This document shows positions 1 through 8,030 of a DNA stretch of 64,000 nt, piece by piece (within the stretch, counting starts at the first letter, position 1; each line of letters starts with the position of its first letter). Location: positions 1-64,000 of the forward strand of contig JAUXVI010000051.1 in NCBI GenBank assembly GCA_030680575.1. Reading direction: 5' to 3'. The DNA comes from Hylemonella sp. Lineage in GTDB: Bacteria > Pseudomonadota > Gammaproteobacteria > Burkholderiales > Burkholderiaceae_C. The translations under genes were made by a program, and so were the position numbers. The notes beneath the pieces are model-generated. The model worked only from the letters and a program-made list of their open reading frames with translations, did no database searches and was not told the DNA's origin.

Positions 1-315
1 ACCGCGCACGTTGAGCACGATCACGACCGTGAAGCCGTTGTATTCCACCTTGTCGCAACCCAGCTTGATGCGAAGGTCCACCACCGGCACGATGACACCG
101 CGCAGGTTGACCACGCCCTTGATGAACGAGGGTGCGTTGGCGATGCGGGTGGGCTCCTCGTACGAGCGGATCTCCTGCACACGCAGGATGTCGATGCCGT
201 ACTCCTCACCGCCCAGGCGGAAGGTGAGGAATTCAGAGCTGGCTTTCTGGGCGGCTGCGGCCGCTCGTGCGCTCTCGTGATTGGCCGTTCGGCTGGCTTC
301 GATCTGCATGTCCAT
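1..315 (-). CDS. cheW: Chemotaxis coupling protein CheW (3' part outside window)
   Basis: The first 105 residues of a CheW-domain protein, truncated by the left window edge (the family is usually about 160 aa). CheW bridges methyl-accepting chemoreceptors to the CheA kinase in the cytoplasm. After a short Ala-rich leader the sequence reads [20 protein letters not shown] and then the typical [23 protein letters not shown] stretch of the first CheW subdomain (residues about 27-85). Two in-frame ATGs lie at 315 and 309; I chose 315, with no strong Shine-Dalgarno before either. A perfect FNR/Anr-type box lies about 100 bp upstream. Confidence 0.93.
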   Translation of the reverse strand, partial: MDMQIEASRTANHESARAAAAAQKASSEFLTFRLGGEEYGIDILRVQEIRSYEEPTRIANAPSFIKGVVNLRGVIVPVVDLRIKLGCDKVEYNGFTVVIVLNVRG

Positions 316-340
316 CGGGGGTCTTATTTCATGAGGTTTC

Positions 341-1285
341 ATGATCCGTATCGGAAACCCGATTGAAAAGCTGAGCGCAGATTTGCATCCACCGAGCGAT
401 TTCGATCCCCATGTTGATGTGGATCAACTACCCGGCATTCATTCCCGAAAACGGTTGCTTTATGTTCGACGCCGTACACGGATGCCACCACAATGGTTCG
501 AGCGGTTTCGGCTGCCACATGGTGCGGTTCAACGTGACAAATTTCCTGATTCCGGCGGGTTCAGGCTTCCAAAAATGCATTGCTTCCCCCGGGTGAAACC
601 ACTCGATCTGCGAAACGGATTCGCTGCCCACAAATACTTGCTGGTGGCGATCGTTGAGTTCCTGCAGAAGAAACACCCACGTCGCTCCGCCCCTCCTGCG
701 GAGCACCGTTCGGATCCGGCCGTTCACCGGTGGATGCGGGAGCCGTCGGCCGAACGCGAGCACACGCCCTGCATCGTCATGAGAGAACACCACGACCGCG
801 GCGATCTTTCTGTGGCGCAAGTTGCGCTGGAGCACACGGGCCTTGACCTGAAGACGCTGGCCGACTGGATGCGTCAACAACTTCCCGCTTCATGCCAGCC
901 AGACCAGGACACCCTGCACCTGGCACTGGCACCAACCTTGCCCGGCGTACCGCGCCTGGTGCACTCCGTCGCCGCAAGCGGCGACAGTGTGACCCACCTG
1001 TACACCGCGGGCGTGTGGAGCGTCTGCACAGACGAACAATTTCTGCCGAGGGCGATTCGTTACGCACAGCTGGTTGCCAGGGCTGTCCCTTTGAGCGACC
1101 AATCCAGGTTCAGGCAAGACGCCCACACGCCAGCCCCCATGCCAGCAGAAGAACAGGACAGGCCCTGCGACCTTGCCGTGATGGGCAAGGTGTATGACGA
1201 CATTGCCGTACACGCGGCGATTGAGGAGCTGCGCCACTTCAGGTTCACCCGAGCGGGGTACGTGGCCTCTTCCGCCCTGATGTGA
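341..1285 (+). CDS. Hypothetical ORF, strand uncertain
   Basis: A 314-codon open frame with no recognisable family. Third-position GC is about 75% over 660-880, but the exactly mirrored minus-strand frame (428-880 and 890-1384, interrupted by a single TGA at 890) scores the same, so composition does not settle the strand. Other-frame shadow composition favours the plus strand for the 3' half (from an internal ATG at 779). The 5' part (341-660) is less GC-rich, uses many CCA codons and contains the FNR-type box, so it may be non-coding or belong to a minus-strand gene. The product from 779 would be about 168 residues with no visible signal peptide or membrane segment. Confidence 0.3.
   Translation: MIRIGNPIEKLSADLHPPSDFDPHVDVDQLPGIHSRKRLLYVRRRTRMPPQWFERFRLPHGAVQRDKFPDSGGFRLPKMHCFPRVKPLDLRNGFAAHKYLLVAIVEFLQKKHPRRSAPPAEHRSDPAVHRWMREPSAEREHTPCIVMREHHDRGDLSVAQVALEHTGLDLKTLADWMRQQLPASCQPDQDTLHLALAPTLPGVPRLVHSVAASGDSVTHLYTAGVWSVCTDEQFLPRAIRYAQLVARAVPLSDQSRFRQDAHTPAPMPAEEQDRPCDLAVMGKVYDDIAVHAAIEELRHFRFTRAGYVASSALM
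414..427. promoter_or_regulatory. FNR/Anr-type binding site
   Basis: TTGATGTGGATCAA is a perfect match to the FNR/Anr consensus TTGAT-N4-ATCAA. Its centre is about 105 bp upstream of the cheW start on the minus strand, which suggests oxygen-dependent control of cheW. It falls inside the 5' part of the plus-strand ORF beginning at 341, which weakens that ORF's N-terminus. I do not see a convincing -10 element at the ideal distance. Confidence 0.5.
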
Positions 1286-1303
1286 GAGTGACTCGGAACA
1301 GTC

Positions 1304-1759
1304 TTGAGCGGCCCTGGAAAATTCCGTGCAGAGCTGCGGTCGAAGGCTTCCGGCCGAACCCGTCAGGCAGGTTTGAGCAGCCAACGCAGGCAGCAGAACC
1401 TGCGCTTCATGGAGCGGGGCTCATTCAAAGCCGTTGAAGCGCACAAACTCCTCAACCGTTCTGCGAGGCATGGCGAAGAGATGGACCGCGGCGTCTTGCT
1501 GCGGGTAGCCCGGGGACATGCCGCTCACCGTGAACTCGTGCTCGTCCAACAACTGATCGTCATGCGCAAGGGTCATCTGGCCACGCGCCGAAAACTGGCG
1601 CTGCAGGCCGAAATGTTCGACCGCCATGCGCTGGAGGAAGCCCTGGCGGGCATCGGCGCCACACCTCGCTACCGCACGACCGTGCCGCACCCGCTGGCCA
1701 ATCCCGCCTTGCTGCGCGACTGCGACATGCTGTCCATCAGGACGCCGATCCTGTCCTGA
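1304..1759 (+). CDS. Hypothetical ORF, same frame as the preceding ORF
   Basis: An open frame of 151 codons from a TTG at 1304, or 116 codons from the ATG at 1410. It is in the same reading frame as the ORF ending at 1285, from which it is separated by two TGA codons, so the two could be remnants of one longer gene. The last third (1620-1759) has very strong third-position GC and looks plus-strand coding. The mirrored minus frame 1421-1792 is also open. I recognise no domain. Confidence 0.3.
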   Translation: MSGPGKFRAELRSKASGRTRQAGLSSQRRQQNLRFMERGSFKAVEAHKLLNRSARHGEEMDRGVLLRVARGHAAHRELVLVQQLIVMRKGHLATRRKLALQAEMFDRHALEEALAGIGATPRYRTTVPHPLANPALLRDCDMLSIRTPILS

Positions 1760-1844
1760 CCCTGCTCTGGCCGACCCGCTCCAGCCATCCACCCAGGCAG
1801 TTTCCCTCCCGAGGCTGCCCGAATCGCGCCTGGCGCAGATGGCG

Positions 1845-2666
1845 TTACGGGTTCGCCCTGGCCGGCGCCACAGCCGCGCCCTGAATCCCGTGGCGCTTCA
1901 GCCCGGCGGCCACGAAGCCTGTGGCCTTCATCTCTTCAATGAAGCCGCTGAGCCAGGCCTGCGCGGCGGTGCGGCCCTTGGGCACACCCATGGACTGCTC
2001 GATCACCATGAAGCGACCCGGCAACAGGCGCACGCCGCCCACGCGTTGAGCGTCCATCTCCAGCTGCTGTTTCACGCCGGCGGCCACATCAAGCTTTTCC
2101 GCGAGAAACATGTCGGTGACGGCGGGCGAGGTGGGCGCGCGCACCAGGGTGGCGGCCTTGATCTCGCGTGTGAGGAACAGGTCGTAGGCACTGCCCTTGC
2201 CCACCACCACCCGGGTGCCGGCACGGTCCACGTCTTCGTTGCGGCGCAGCGGCGAATCGTTTCGCACCAGGTACGAGCCTTCAATGACCACGTAGGGCGC
2301 CGTGTACTCCATGTCGGCCGCCCGCACCGGATCGATGGCCACGAACGCAAGGTCGACCTTCCCCGCCTTGATGCCCTCCACCACGTTGCCGGCCGAGTTG
2401 AACAGCACCAGCTCGATCGGCAGCCCCAGGCGTCGTGCGGCCTCGCGCGCGAGGTCGACAGACACGCCCTGCGGTTCACCCGCCGCGTTGCGCGTGGCCA
2501 GGATGGGGTTGCCGAAGTTGATCGCGGCGCGCAGCTTGCCGGTGGGGGACAGCTGGGCGATCGCGGCCGCCGACGGCGGTGTGGGCGGTGCGGTGGCCGC
2601 GCAGCCACCGAGCAGCAGCACACCGGCGGCGCAGAGGGTGCGGCGTGAGCGTTCGAAGGTGTTCAT
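1845..2666 (-). CDS. Periplasmic solute-binding lipoprotein, family 3 (amino-acid type)
   Basis: A 273-residue SBP_bac_3 protein that would deliver a small polar or amino-acid-like solute to an ABC permease, none of which is encoded nearby. The N-terminus has a lipoprotein signal with lipobox LLLGGC (Cys22), so it is probably anchored to a membrane. The body starts with the family-typical GKLRAAINFGNP and continues with GVSVDLAREAARRLG and the GKVDLAFVAI segment. It begins 1 bp after the stop of the upstream Bug-type binding protein, so it is the last gene of the CoA-transferase operon. Confidence 0.85.
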   Translation of the reverse strand: MNTFERSRRTLCAAGVLLLGGCAATAPPTPPSAAAIAQLSPTGKLRAAINFGNPILATRNAAGEPQGVSVDLAREAARRLGLPIELVLFNSAGNVVEGIKAGKVDLAFVAIDPVRAADMEYTAPYVVIEGSYLVRNDSPLRRNEDVDRAGTRVVVGKGSAYDLFLTREIKAATLVRAPTSPAVTDMFLAEKLDVAAGVKQQLEMDAQRVGGVRLLPGRFMVIEQSMGVPKGRTAAQAWLSGFIEEMKATGFVAAGLKRHGIQGAAVAPARANP

Positions 2667-2667
2667 G

Positions 2668-3639
2668 TCAGTCGACCTTCACGTTGGCGGATTTGACCAG
2701 CTTCACCCAGAATTTGCTGTCTTCCACCAGGAAGCTGCCGAACTGCTCCGGGGCCGCCGACAACGACACCTCGGTGCCCTCGCGCTCCAGCGCCGCTTTC
2801 ACAGAGGGCTGCTGCATGGCGGTGCGAACGGCCTCGTGGATGGTCTTCACGATGGCTGGGGGCGTGCCCACCGGCACGAACATGCCGTACCAGAACTCGA
2901 GGTTGTATTCCGGCAGGCCGGCCTCGCGCATGCCGGGCAGGTCGGGCACCAGCGGTGAACGCTCACGCGTGCTCACGGCCAGCGCACGCAGCTTGCCGCC
3001 CTGGGCCTGCGGCAGCACCGAGGGAGAGGTGCCGAAGGTCACCTGCGTTTCGCCGGCCATCACCGAGGTGATGGCGATGGCGCCACCACGGTAGGGCACG
3101 TGCGTCATTTCCGTGCCGGTCAAGAGGTTGAAGAGCGCCATGCCGAGGTGCGGCGCCGAACCGTTGCCCGAGGTGGAGTAGTTGAGCTTGCCGGGGTCCT
3201 TCTTCGCGGCAGCGATCAGGTCGGCCACCGACTTGATGGGACTGGACGGCGTGACGGCCAACACCAGGGGCGAGGTGGTCATCTTGCCCACCGGCAGCAG
3301 GTCGCTGGGCTTGTAGGTCAGCTTGGGGTTGAGCGCCGGATTGACCGAAATGCTGCTCGGGCTGGCGATCAACATCGTGTAGCCGTCGGGCGGGGCCTTG
3401 GCCACGATGTCGGCGGCAATGCTGGAGCCGTTGCCCGGTTTGTTGTCGACGATCACGGTCTGGCCCATGGCCTTGCTGAAGGCCTCGCTCATCGAGCGGG
3501 CCACGTAGTCGGCCGCGCCGCCCGGCGCAAATCCGACCACGATGCGGATCGGCTTGCTCGGGTAGGCCGCGGGCTGTGCCCAGACTGCACCGGCCAGGGT
3601 GCTCAGGGCGAAGGCCAGGATCAGGTTCTTTTTCTTCAT
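2668..3639 (-). CDS. Tripartite tricarboxylate transporter binding protein (Bug/TctC family)
   Basis: A 323-residue periplasmic binding protein of the Bug/TctC family, which usually bind carboxylates. A Sec signal peptide ends at VWAQ (about residue 22), followed by the family signatures YPSKPIRIVVGFAPGGAAD and VDNKPGNGSSIAAD. The start at 3639 has a good Shine-Dalgarno (GAGGAG) eight bases upstream. No TctA/TctB membrane partners lie in the window; Burkholderiales genomes commonly carry such orphan Bug proteins next to catabolic genes, so it probably captures the substrate of the enzymes encoded upstream in the same operon. Confidence 0.93.
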   Translation of the reverse strand: MKKKNLILAFALSTLAGAVWAQPAAYPSKPIRIVVGFAPGGAADYVARSMSEAFSKAMGQTVIVDNKPGNGSSIAADIVAKAPPDGYTMLIASPSSISVNPALNPKLTYKPSDLLPVGKMTTSPLVLAVTPSSPIKSVADLIAAAKKDPGKLNYSTSGNGSAPHLGMALFNLLTGTEMTHVPYRGGAIAITSVMAGETQVTFGTSPSVLPQAQGGKLRALAVSTRERSPLVPDLPGMREAGLPEYNLEFWYGMFVPVGTPPAIVKTIHEAVRTAMQQPSVKAALEREGTEVSLSAAPEQFGSFLVEDSKFWVKLVKSANVKVD

Positions 3640-3668
3640 GGGTTTGTCTCCTCTGTGGGGTTTGAAAT

Positions 3669-4658
3669 TCAGGCCGCGCCTGCCGGCATGCGCAGGACGA
3701 TCTTTCCAATGTGCGCGCCGGCCTCCATGCGCGCCTTGGCTTCCTTCAGCTGGGCGAAGTCCATCACCTGGTCGATGCGTGGCTCGATGCGTCCGGCCGC
3801 GATGTGCGGCAACACCTCGGCCACAAAACGCGGCACGGCGGCGGCGCGCTGCGCCTTGCTGCGCAACTTGTTGGACACGCCGAACAAGGTGAGGCGTTTG
3901 GCATGCAGGGCTTCGAGATCGATGTCGGCGTGCACCACGCCGTCGACGTAGCCCACCGTGGCCAGCCGACCTTCGAAGGCCAACGCGCGCACGTTCTCCG
4001 CGAACACGGTGCCACCGACCGTGTTGACGATCAGGTTGGCGCCGCGCTGATCCGTGGCGGCCAGGACGGCGGGGGCGAAGTCGGCCGCGCGAGTGTGCAG
4101 GGCCAGGTCCAAGCCCAGCGGCTTGAGCGCAGTCAGTTTGTCGGCCGAGCCCGAGGTGCCGATGACATGGGCGCCCAGCGCCTTGCCCAGCTGCAGCGAT
4201 GCCACGCCCACGCCGGACGACACGCCGTTGATGAGCAGCCATTCGCCTGCTTTCAGATGGCCTTGCAGCACCAGCATGTCGAAGGCCACGAGGAACGTGA
4301 GCGGCACACTGGCCGCGGCTTCCCACGAAAGCCCTGGCGGCACCACCATGGCCTCGGCCGATTCCATCACCGCGACTTCCGAGAAGGCGCCCGGGCATCG
4401 ACCCATCACACGATCACCGGGCTTGAAGCCGGTGACCTCGGCACCCACGGCGATCACCTCGCCCGCGCCCTCGCCCCCGATCGCTTTCCAGCTGCCCGCT
4501 TGCCCATGCAGGCCGTGGCCGAGCAGGAATTCACCGCGGTTGAGTGCGGCGGCGCGCATGCGCACCAGCAGCTGCCTCGCATCGGGTGTGGGCACGGGGC
4601 TGTCGCGCAACTCGAGCACCGTGTCGGTGTCGGTCATCTGCATCCAGTAAGACTGCAT
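3669..4658 (-). CDS. Zinc-independent MDR-family NAD(P)H:quinone reductase-like oxidoreductase
   Basis: A 329-residue medium-chain dehydrogenase/reductase. The GroES-like N-terminal half carries LLVRMRAAALNRGE and IGGEGAGEVIAVG; the Rossmann half has the nucleotide motif GVSSGVGVASLQLGKALGA (about residues 150-170). There is no structural-zinc cysteine cluster, which fits the quinone reductase/enoyl reductase subgroup rather than alcohol dehydrogenases. It lies 22 bp downstream of the crotonase gene, and probably reduces an unsaturated intermediate of the same pathway; the substrate is unknown. Confidence 0.85.
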   Translation of the reverse strand: MQSYWMQMTDTDTVLELRDSPVPTPDARQLLVRMRAAALNRGEFLLGHGLHGQAGSWKAIGGEGAGEVIAVGAEVTGFKPGDRVMGRCPGAFSEVAVMESAEAMVVPPGLSWEAAASVPLTFLVAFDMLVLQGHLKAGEWLLINGVSSGVGVASLQLGKALGAHVIGTSGSADKLTALKPLGLDLALHTRAADFAPAVLAATDQRGANLIVNTVGGTVFAENVRALAFEGRLATVGYVDGVVHADIDLEALHAKRLTLFGVSNKLRSKAQRAAAVPRFVAEVLPHIAAGRIEPRIDQVMDFAQLKEAKARMEAGAHIGKIVLRMPAGAA

Positions 4659-4680
4659 GGGTTCGGTTCCTGGTGAAAGT

Positions 4681-5502
4681 TCAGCGGCCGGTGAAGACCG
4701 GCTTGCGTTTCTGCATGAAGGCGCTGCGGCCTTCGGTGTAGTCGGCGCTCTCGAAGCAACCGCGGATGAGCGAGGTGCACAGTGCGCTGTCCAGTTCGGG
4801 CGAGGGCTTCAGGATTTCTCGGGTGATCGCCTTGCCGGCCATCACGGTCAAAGGTGCGTTCTCGGCCATGGCGCTGGCGTACTCGGCCAGCAGCGCAGGC
4901 AGCGCGTCCGCCTCGCAGACGCGCGAGACCAGGCCGAGCAATTTGGCCTCGGCAGCGTCGATGCGGCGCGCGGTGAAGAACAGGTCTTTCGCCGCGCCCG
5001 GGCCGATCAGGTCCACCAGGTTCTTCATGGCGGAGTAGCGGTAACCCAGTCCCAGCCGCGCGGCGGGGATGGAGAACACCGAGTCGGTCGAGGCGATGCG
5101 GATGTCGCAGCTGATGGCCACGTTGACGCCGCCGCCGATGCAGTAACCGCGAATGCACGAGAGCGTGGGCTTGGGAAAGTCGTGGATGGCCATGAGCGTT
5201 CCCTCGGCCATCTTTTCGTAGTGCGCCACGGCCTCGCGCGCGGCGCGCATGTCCTCGAACTGCGTGATGTCGGCGCCCGAAACGAAGGCTTTTTCACCCG
5301 CGCCGGAGAACACGACCAGGCGCACGCGATCGTCGTCCTTCGCCAGGGCCAGCAGCGGCGGCACGGCCTCCCACATGTCGACCGACAACGCGTTGTGCCG
5401 TGCGGGGTTGTTGAAGCGGATGTGCAGCGTGCGTTCGTCAAGCCAGGTCTGCACGCGCTCGGTGGTGCTGGTGTAAGTGCTGGCGTGGGTGGGTGTGCTC
5501 AT
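4681..5502 (-). CDS. Crotonase-fold protein (enoyl-CoA hydratase/isomerase family), atypical active site
   Basis: A 273-residue crotonase. The oxyanion-hole segments are present: AFVSGADITQF (about residues 88-98) and CIGGGVNVAISCDIRIA (about 133-149). However both hydratase glutamates appear replaced: the GGGCELA glutamate of rat enoyl-CoA hydratase is Asn here (GGGVNVA), and the QPEILLG glutamate is Ala (IPAARLG). It is therefore unlikely to be a classical hydratase. The ATG overlaps the TGA of the upstream CoA-transferase by one base, so the two are translationally coupled. A longer open frame extends upstream, but this coupled ATG is the sensible start. Confidence 0.9.
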   Translation of the reverse strand: MSTPTHASTYTSTTERVQTWLDERTLHIRFNNPARHNALSVDMWEAVPPLLALAKDDDRVRLVVFSGAGEKAFVSGADITQFEDMRAAREAVAHYEKMAEGTLMAIHDFPKPTLSCIRGYCIGGGVNVAISCDIRIASTDSVFSIPAARLGLGYRYSAMKNLVDLIGPGAAKDLFFTARRIDAAEAKLLGLVSRVCEADALPALLAEYASAMAENAPLTVMAGKAITREILKPSPELDSALCTSLIRGCFESADYTEGRSAFMQKRKPVFTGR

Positions 5503-6692
5503 CAATAGACTCCAGCGGCTTTCATGCGGGCGAGGTCCTCGGTGTTGAGGCCCAACTCGCCCAGGATTTCTTCGGTGTGTTCGCCCCGGCGCGGCGCGGC
5601 GCGCGCGATGGAGCTGGGCGTGCGCTCCAGCTGCATGGGCTGGCCCACCAGGCGCTGCGGGCCCTGCCACTTCGAGACCACGTCCTTGATCATCCCGAGG
5701 TGCTGCACCTGCGGCTCTTCCAGCGCCTCCTTCATGTTGCTGATCAGGCCGCAGGCCACGCCACCGTCGTTGAACTGCTGCACCCAGTGCGCGCGGTCGT
5801 GCGTGGCGAGCCGTCGGTTGATCTCGGCGTTGAGCGTGTCGCGGTTGACCGAGCGCGAGGGCTTGTCGCGGTAACGCTCGTCGGTGATCCACTCGGGCGC
5901 ACCCAGGATCTGGCAGAAGCGTTCCCAGATCTTGGAGCCGAACACGGCGATGTTCATGTAGCCGTCGCGCGCCTGGTAGACCCCGGTGGGGATGCTGGTG
6001 GGGTGGAAGTTGCCCGCCTGCGTGGCCACCTCGCCATCGATGAGGTAGCGCGAGGTCTGGAAGTCCAGCATGTAGATCATGGACTCCAGCAACGAGGTGT
6101 GGAGGTACTGGCCCTTGCCCGAGGCTTCGCGCTCCAGCAGCGCCACCAGAATGCCCTGCGCCGCGAAGATGCCGGCGCACAGGTCGGCGATCGGAATGCC
6201 CACGCGCATGGGGGCTTCGCCCGGTTGACCGGTGACCGACATCAGCCCGCCCATGCCTTGTGCGATCTGGTCGAAACCGGGGCGCGTGGCCAGCGGGCCG
6301 GTCTGGCCGAAGCCCGAGATGCTGGCGTAGACCAGGCCGGGGTTGGTGGTGGCCAGCGAGGCGTAGTCGATGCCCAGGCGGAACTTCACATCGGGCCGGA
6401 AGTTCTCGACGACCACGTCGGCGCCATCGATCAGGCGCTTCAAGGTCGCGATGCCCTCGTCTTCCTTCAGATTGAGCGTGATCGAACGTTTGTTGCGGTG
6501 CGTGTACTGGTAATCGGAGCCGTCCTGGCCGCCGAGCGTGTCGTCGCCGCGCATGCTCTCGGGCATCTGCACCTGGATGACATCGGCGCCCCAGTCGGCC
6601 AGCTGGCGGCAGGCGGTGGGGCCGGCGCGCACCTGGGTCAGGTCGATGACCCGGAAGCGCTGAAGCGCGGCGGAAGCTGGTTGGTGCGGCAT
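5502..6692 (-). CDS. Family III CoA-transferase (CaiB/BaiF)
   Basis: A 396-residue CaiB/BaiF-type acyl-CoA transferase, which moves CoA between carboxylic acids and would activate the pathway substrate. The start is typical (RVIDLTQVRAGPTACRQLADWGADVIQVQ), followed by NKRSITLNLK and the VVVENFRPDVKFRLG block (about 85-110). At the position of the catalytic Asp of formyl-CoA transferase this protein has Glu (TSLLESMIYML, about residue 195). It is the first gene of a five-gene minus-strand operon, directly behind a promoter that overlaps a palindromic operator, and divergent from a GntR regulator. Confidence 0.92.
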   Translation of the reverse strand: MPHQPASAALQRFRVIDLTQVRAGPTACRQLADWGADVIQVQMPESMRGDDTLGGQDGSDYQYTHRNKRSITLNLKEDEGIATLKRLIDGADVVVENFRPDVKFRLGIDYASLATTNPGLVYASISGFGQTGPLATRPGFDQIAQGMGGLMSVTGQPGEAPMRVGIPIADLCAGIFAAQGILVALLEREASGKGQYLHTSLLESMIYMLDFQTSRYLIDGEVATQAGNFHPTSIPTGVYQARDGYMNIAVFGSKIWERFCQILGAPEWITDERYRDKPSRSVNRDTLNAEINRRLATHDRAHWVQQFNDGGVACGLISNMKEALEEPQVQHLGMIKDVVSKWQGPQRLVGQPMQLERTPSSIARAAPRRGEHTEEILGELGLNTEDLARMKAAGVY

Positions 6693-6715
6693 GTTATGTT
6701 CCCAAAGACAGCCGC

Positions 6716-6744
6716 ATTGTTGTCACTTGAATTCAACGTGTCAA
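6716..6744 (-). promoter_or_regulatory. Sigma-70-type promoter of the CoA-transferase operon
   Basis: On the minus strand TTGACA (6744-6739) is separated by exactly 17 bp from AACAAT (6721-6716), a good sigma-70 promoter pointing at the CoA-transferase start at 6692. The spacer contains the palindrome listed separately, so repressor binding would block it. Confidence 0.6.
6727..6736. promoter_or_regulatory. Palindromic operator candidate for the divergent GntR regulator
   Basis: TTGAATTCAA is a perfect 10-bp palindrome located between the -35 and -10 elements of the CoA-transferase promoter. Nearby are further dyads (GTTAAC at 6760-6765 and TGTCAA/TTGACA arms at 6739-6744 and 6771-6776) in the same divergent intergenic region. 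Which of them the regulator binds cannot be decided from one region. Confidence 0.4.
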
Positions 6745-6814
6745 CACTTCAGAATAATCGTTAACAATGATTGACAAGTCATCCGCAACCACCTGCGGTC
6801 GCTAGCATTCCCCC

Positions 6815-7495
6815 ATGTCCAATTCCCCGTCCCCTTCACGCGCTGCCAACCTGACCGGGTCCATGGTCGACGAGGTCAAGCGGCTCATTTACTCGGGCGA
6901 GGTCAAGCCCGGCGAACGCCTCAACGAAGCCGCCCTGGCCCTGCGCATGGGGACCAGCCGTGGGCCCATCCGCGAGGCCATGAAGGAGCTGGCCGGGTTG
7001 GGACTGGTGACCGCCGTGCCCAACCGGGGCATGTTCGTGCGCCAGCTCTCGCTGCGCGACATGCTGGAGGTGTACGAGTTGCGCGCACTGGTGTTCGGCT
7101 ATGCGGCAGGACGCGCCTGCGAACACCTGACCGAAGAACACCGCCAGACTTTCGAGCGCCTGCTGCGGGCCATGGACGAGTCCTGCGAATCCGACGAAGG
7201 CACGCGCTACTACGAGCTCAATCTCGAGTTCCACGCCTTGATCCTCGAGCTCTCGCACAACCGCCGCGCGCAGCAGGCCTACGACGAGTACGTGAAACAG
7301 TTGCACATCTTCCGTCGCAAGTATTTCAATGTGCCGGGCAACATGCGCCGCTCCAACGTGGAGCACCGCGAGATCTTTGATGCCATCGTCGCCTCCGACG
7401 CACCGCGAGCGCGTCACGCTGCCGAGCAACACGTGCTGTCGGGCCGGTCGCGGCTGCTGTCCAGCTTCGACGACCCAGGCCTCCTGTCCACATGA
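6815..7495 (+). CDS. GntR-family transcriptional regulator, FCD subfamily
   Basis: A 226-residue one-component regulator. Residues about 8-75 form the winged helix of the GntR family (LIYSGEVKPGERLNEAALALRMGTSRGPIREAMKELAGLG), and about 85-215 an all-helical FCD ligand-binding domain. It is divergent from the CoA-transferase operon with 122 bp between them, so it is probably that operon's repressor, released by a pathway carboxylate or acyl-CoA. The effector is unknown. Confidence 0.92.
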   Translation: MSNSPSPSRAANLTGSMVDEVKRLIYSGEVKPGERLNEAALALRMGTSRGPIREAMKELAGLGLVTAVPNRGMFVRQLSLRDMLEVYELRALVFGYAAGRACEHLTEEHRQTFERLLRAMDESCESDEGTRYYELNLEFHALILELSHNRRAQQAYDEYVKQLHIFRRKYFNVPGNMRRSNVEHREIFDAIVASDAPRARHAAEQHVLSGRSRLLSSFDDPGLLST

Positions 7496-7543
7496 CGAAT
7501 GAACGGGGCTGCCCCGCCACACCACCAACGAAACGGCTCAGCG

Positions 7544-7996
7544 ATGTGGAATGAAATTTTGACAACGGTCCAACGGGAGTTTTCCGACATCGGCAACGCG
7601 GAGGACCTGACCAGGATCTGCCTGCGCCTCTTCGTCGCACTGGTGCTGGGCGCCTTGCTGGGCTACGAGCGTGAGTCGGTGGGTGCTGCCGCCGGACTGC
7701 GAACACACATGCTGGTGGCGCTGGGCTCTGCGCTGTTCATGGTGATTCCCCACCAGGCCGGGATGCGCATTGAAGATGTGTCCCGGGTCATGCAAGGCGT
7801 GATCGCCGGCATCGGGTTCCTGGGCGCGGGCGCCATCATCAAGCTGAAAGACGAATCCATCAAAGGACTCACGACGGCGGCGGGCATATGGCTCACGGCG
7901 GCGGTGGGCATGGCGGCGGGCATGGGGCTGGAGGCCACCGCCGTGGTGAGTGCCGCGTTTGGGTGGATCGTGCTCGCCCTGTTGAGAAGGGTATGA
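7544..7996 (+). CDS. MgtC/SapB family inner-membrane protein
   Basis: A 150-residue membrane protein of the MgtC/SapB family. Several hydrophobic segments are visible, with the family motifs LLGYERE, AAGLRTHMLVALGSALFM, GVIAGIGFLGAGAI and LTTAAGIWLTAAVGMAAG. I placed the start at the ATG at 7544 (MWNEIL) because the 15 upstream codons (MNGAAPPHHQRNG...) do not look like this family and contain a GGGGC-TG-CCCC hairpin. Related proteins affect magnesium limitation and intramacrophage survival in other bacteria; the local role is not indicated. Confidence 0.88.
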   Translation: MWNEILTTVQREFSDIGNAEDLTRICLRLFVALVLGALLGYERESVGAAAGLRTHMLVALGSALFMVIPHQAGMRIEDVSRVMQGVIAGIGFLGAGAIIKLKDESIKGLTTAAGIWLTAAVGMAAGMGLEATAVVSAAFGWIVLALLRRV

Positions 7997-8030
7997 ACCG
8001 GGTCGCCGGTGCTGGACGGCAGCAGCCCGA

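Noticed and set aside
4681-6180. A 499-codon open frame reading through the crotonase gene and upstream
   Set aside because: The part above 5502 is antisense-free shadow of the CoA-transferase gene in another frame; the coupled ATG at 5502 fits the crotonase family.
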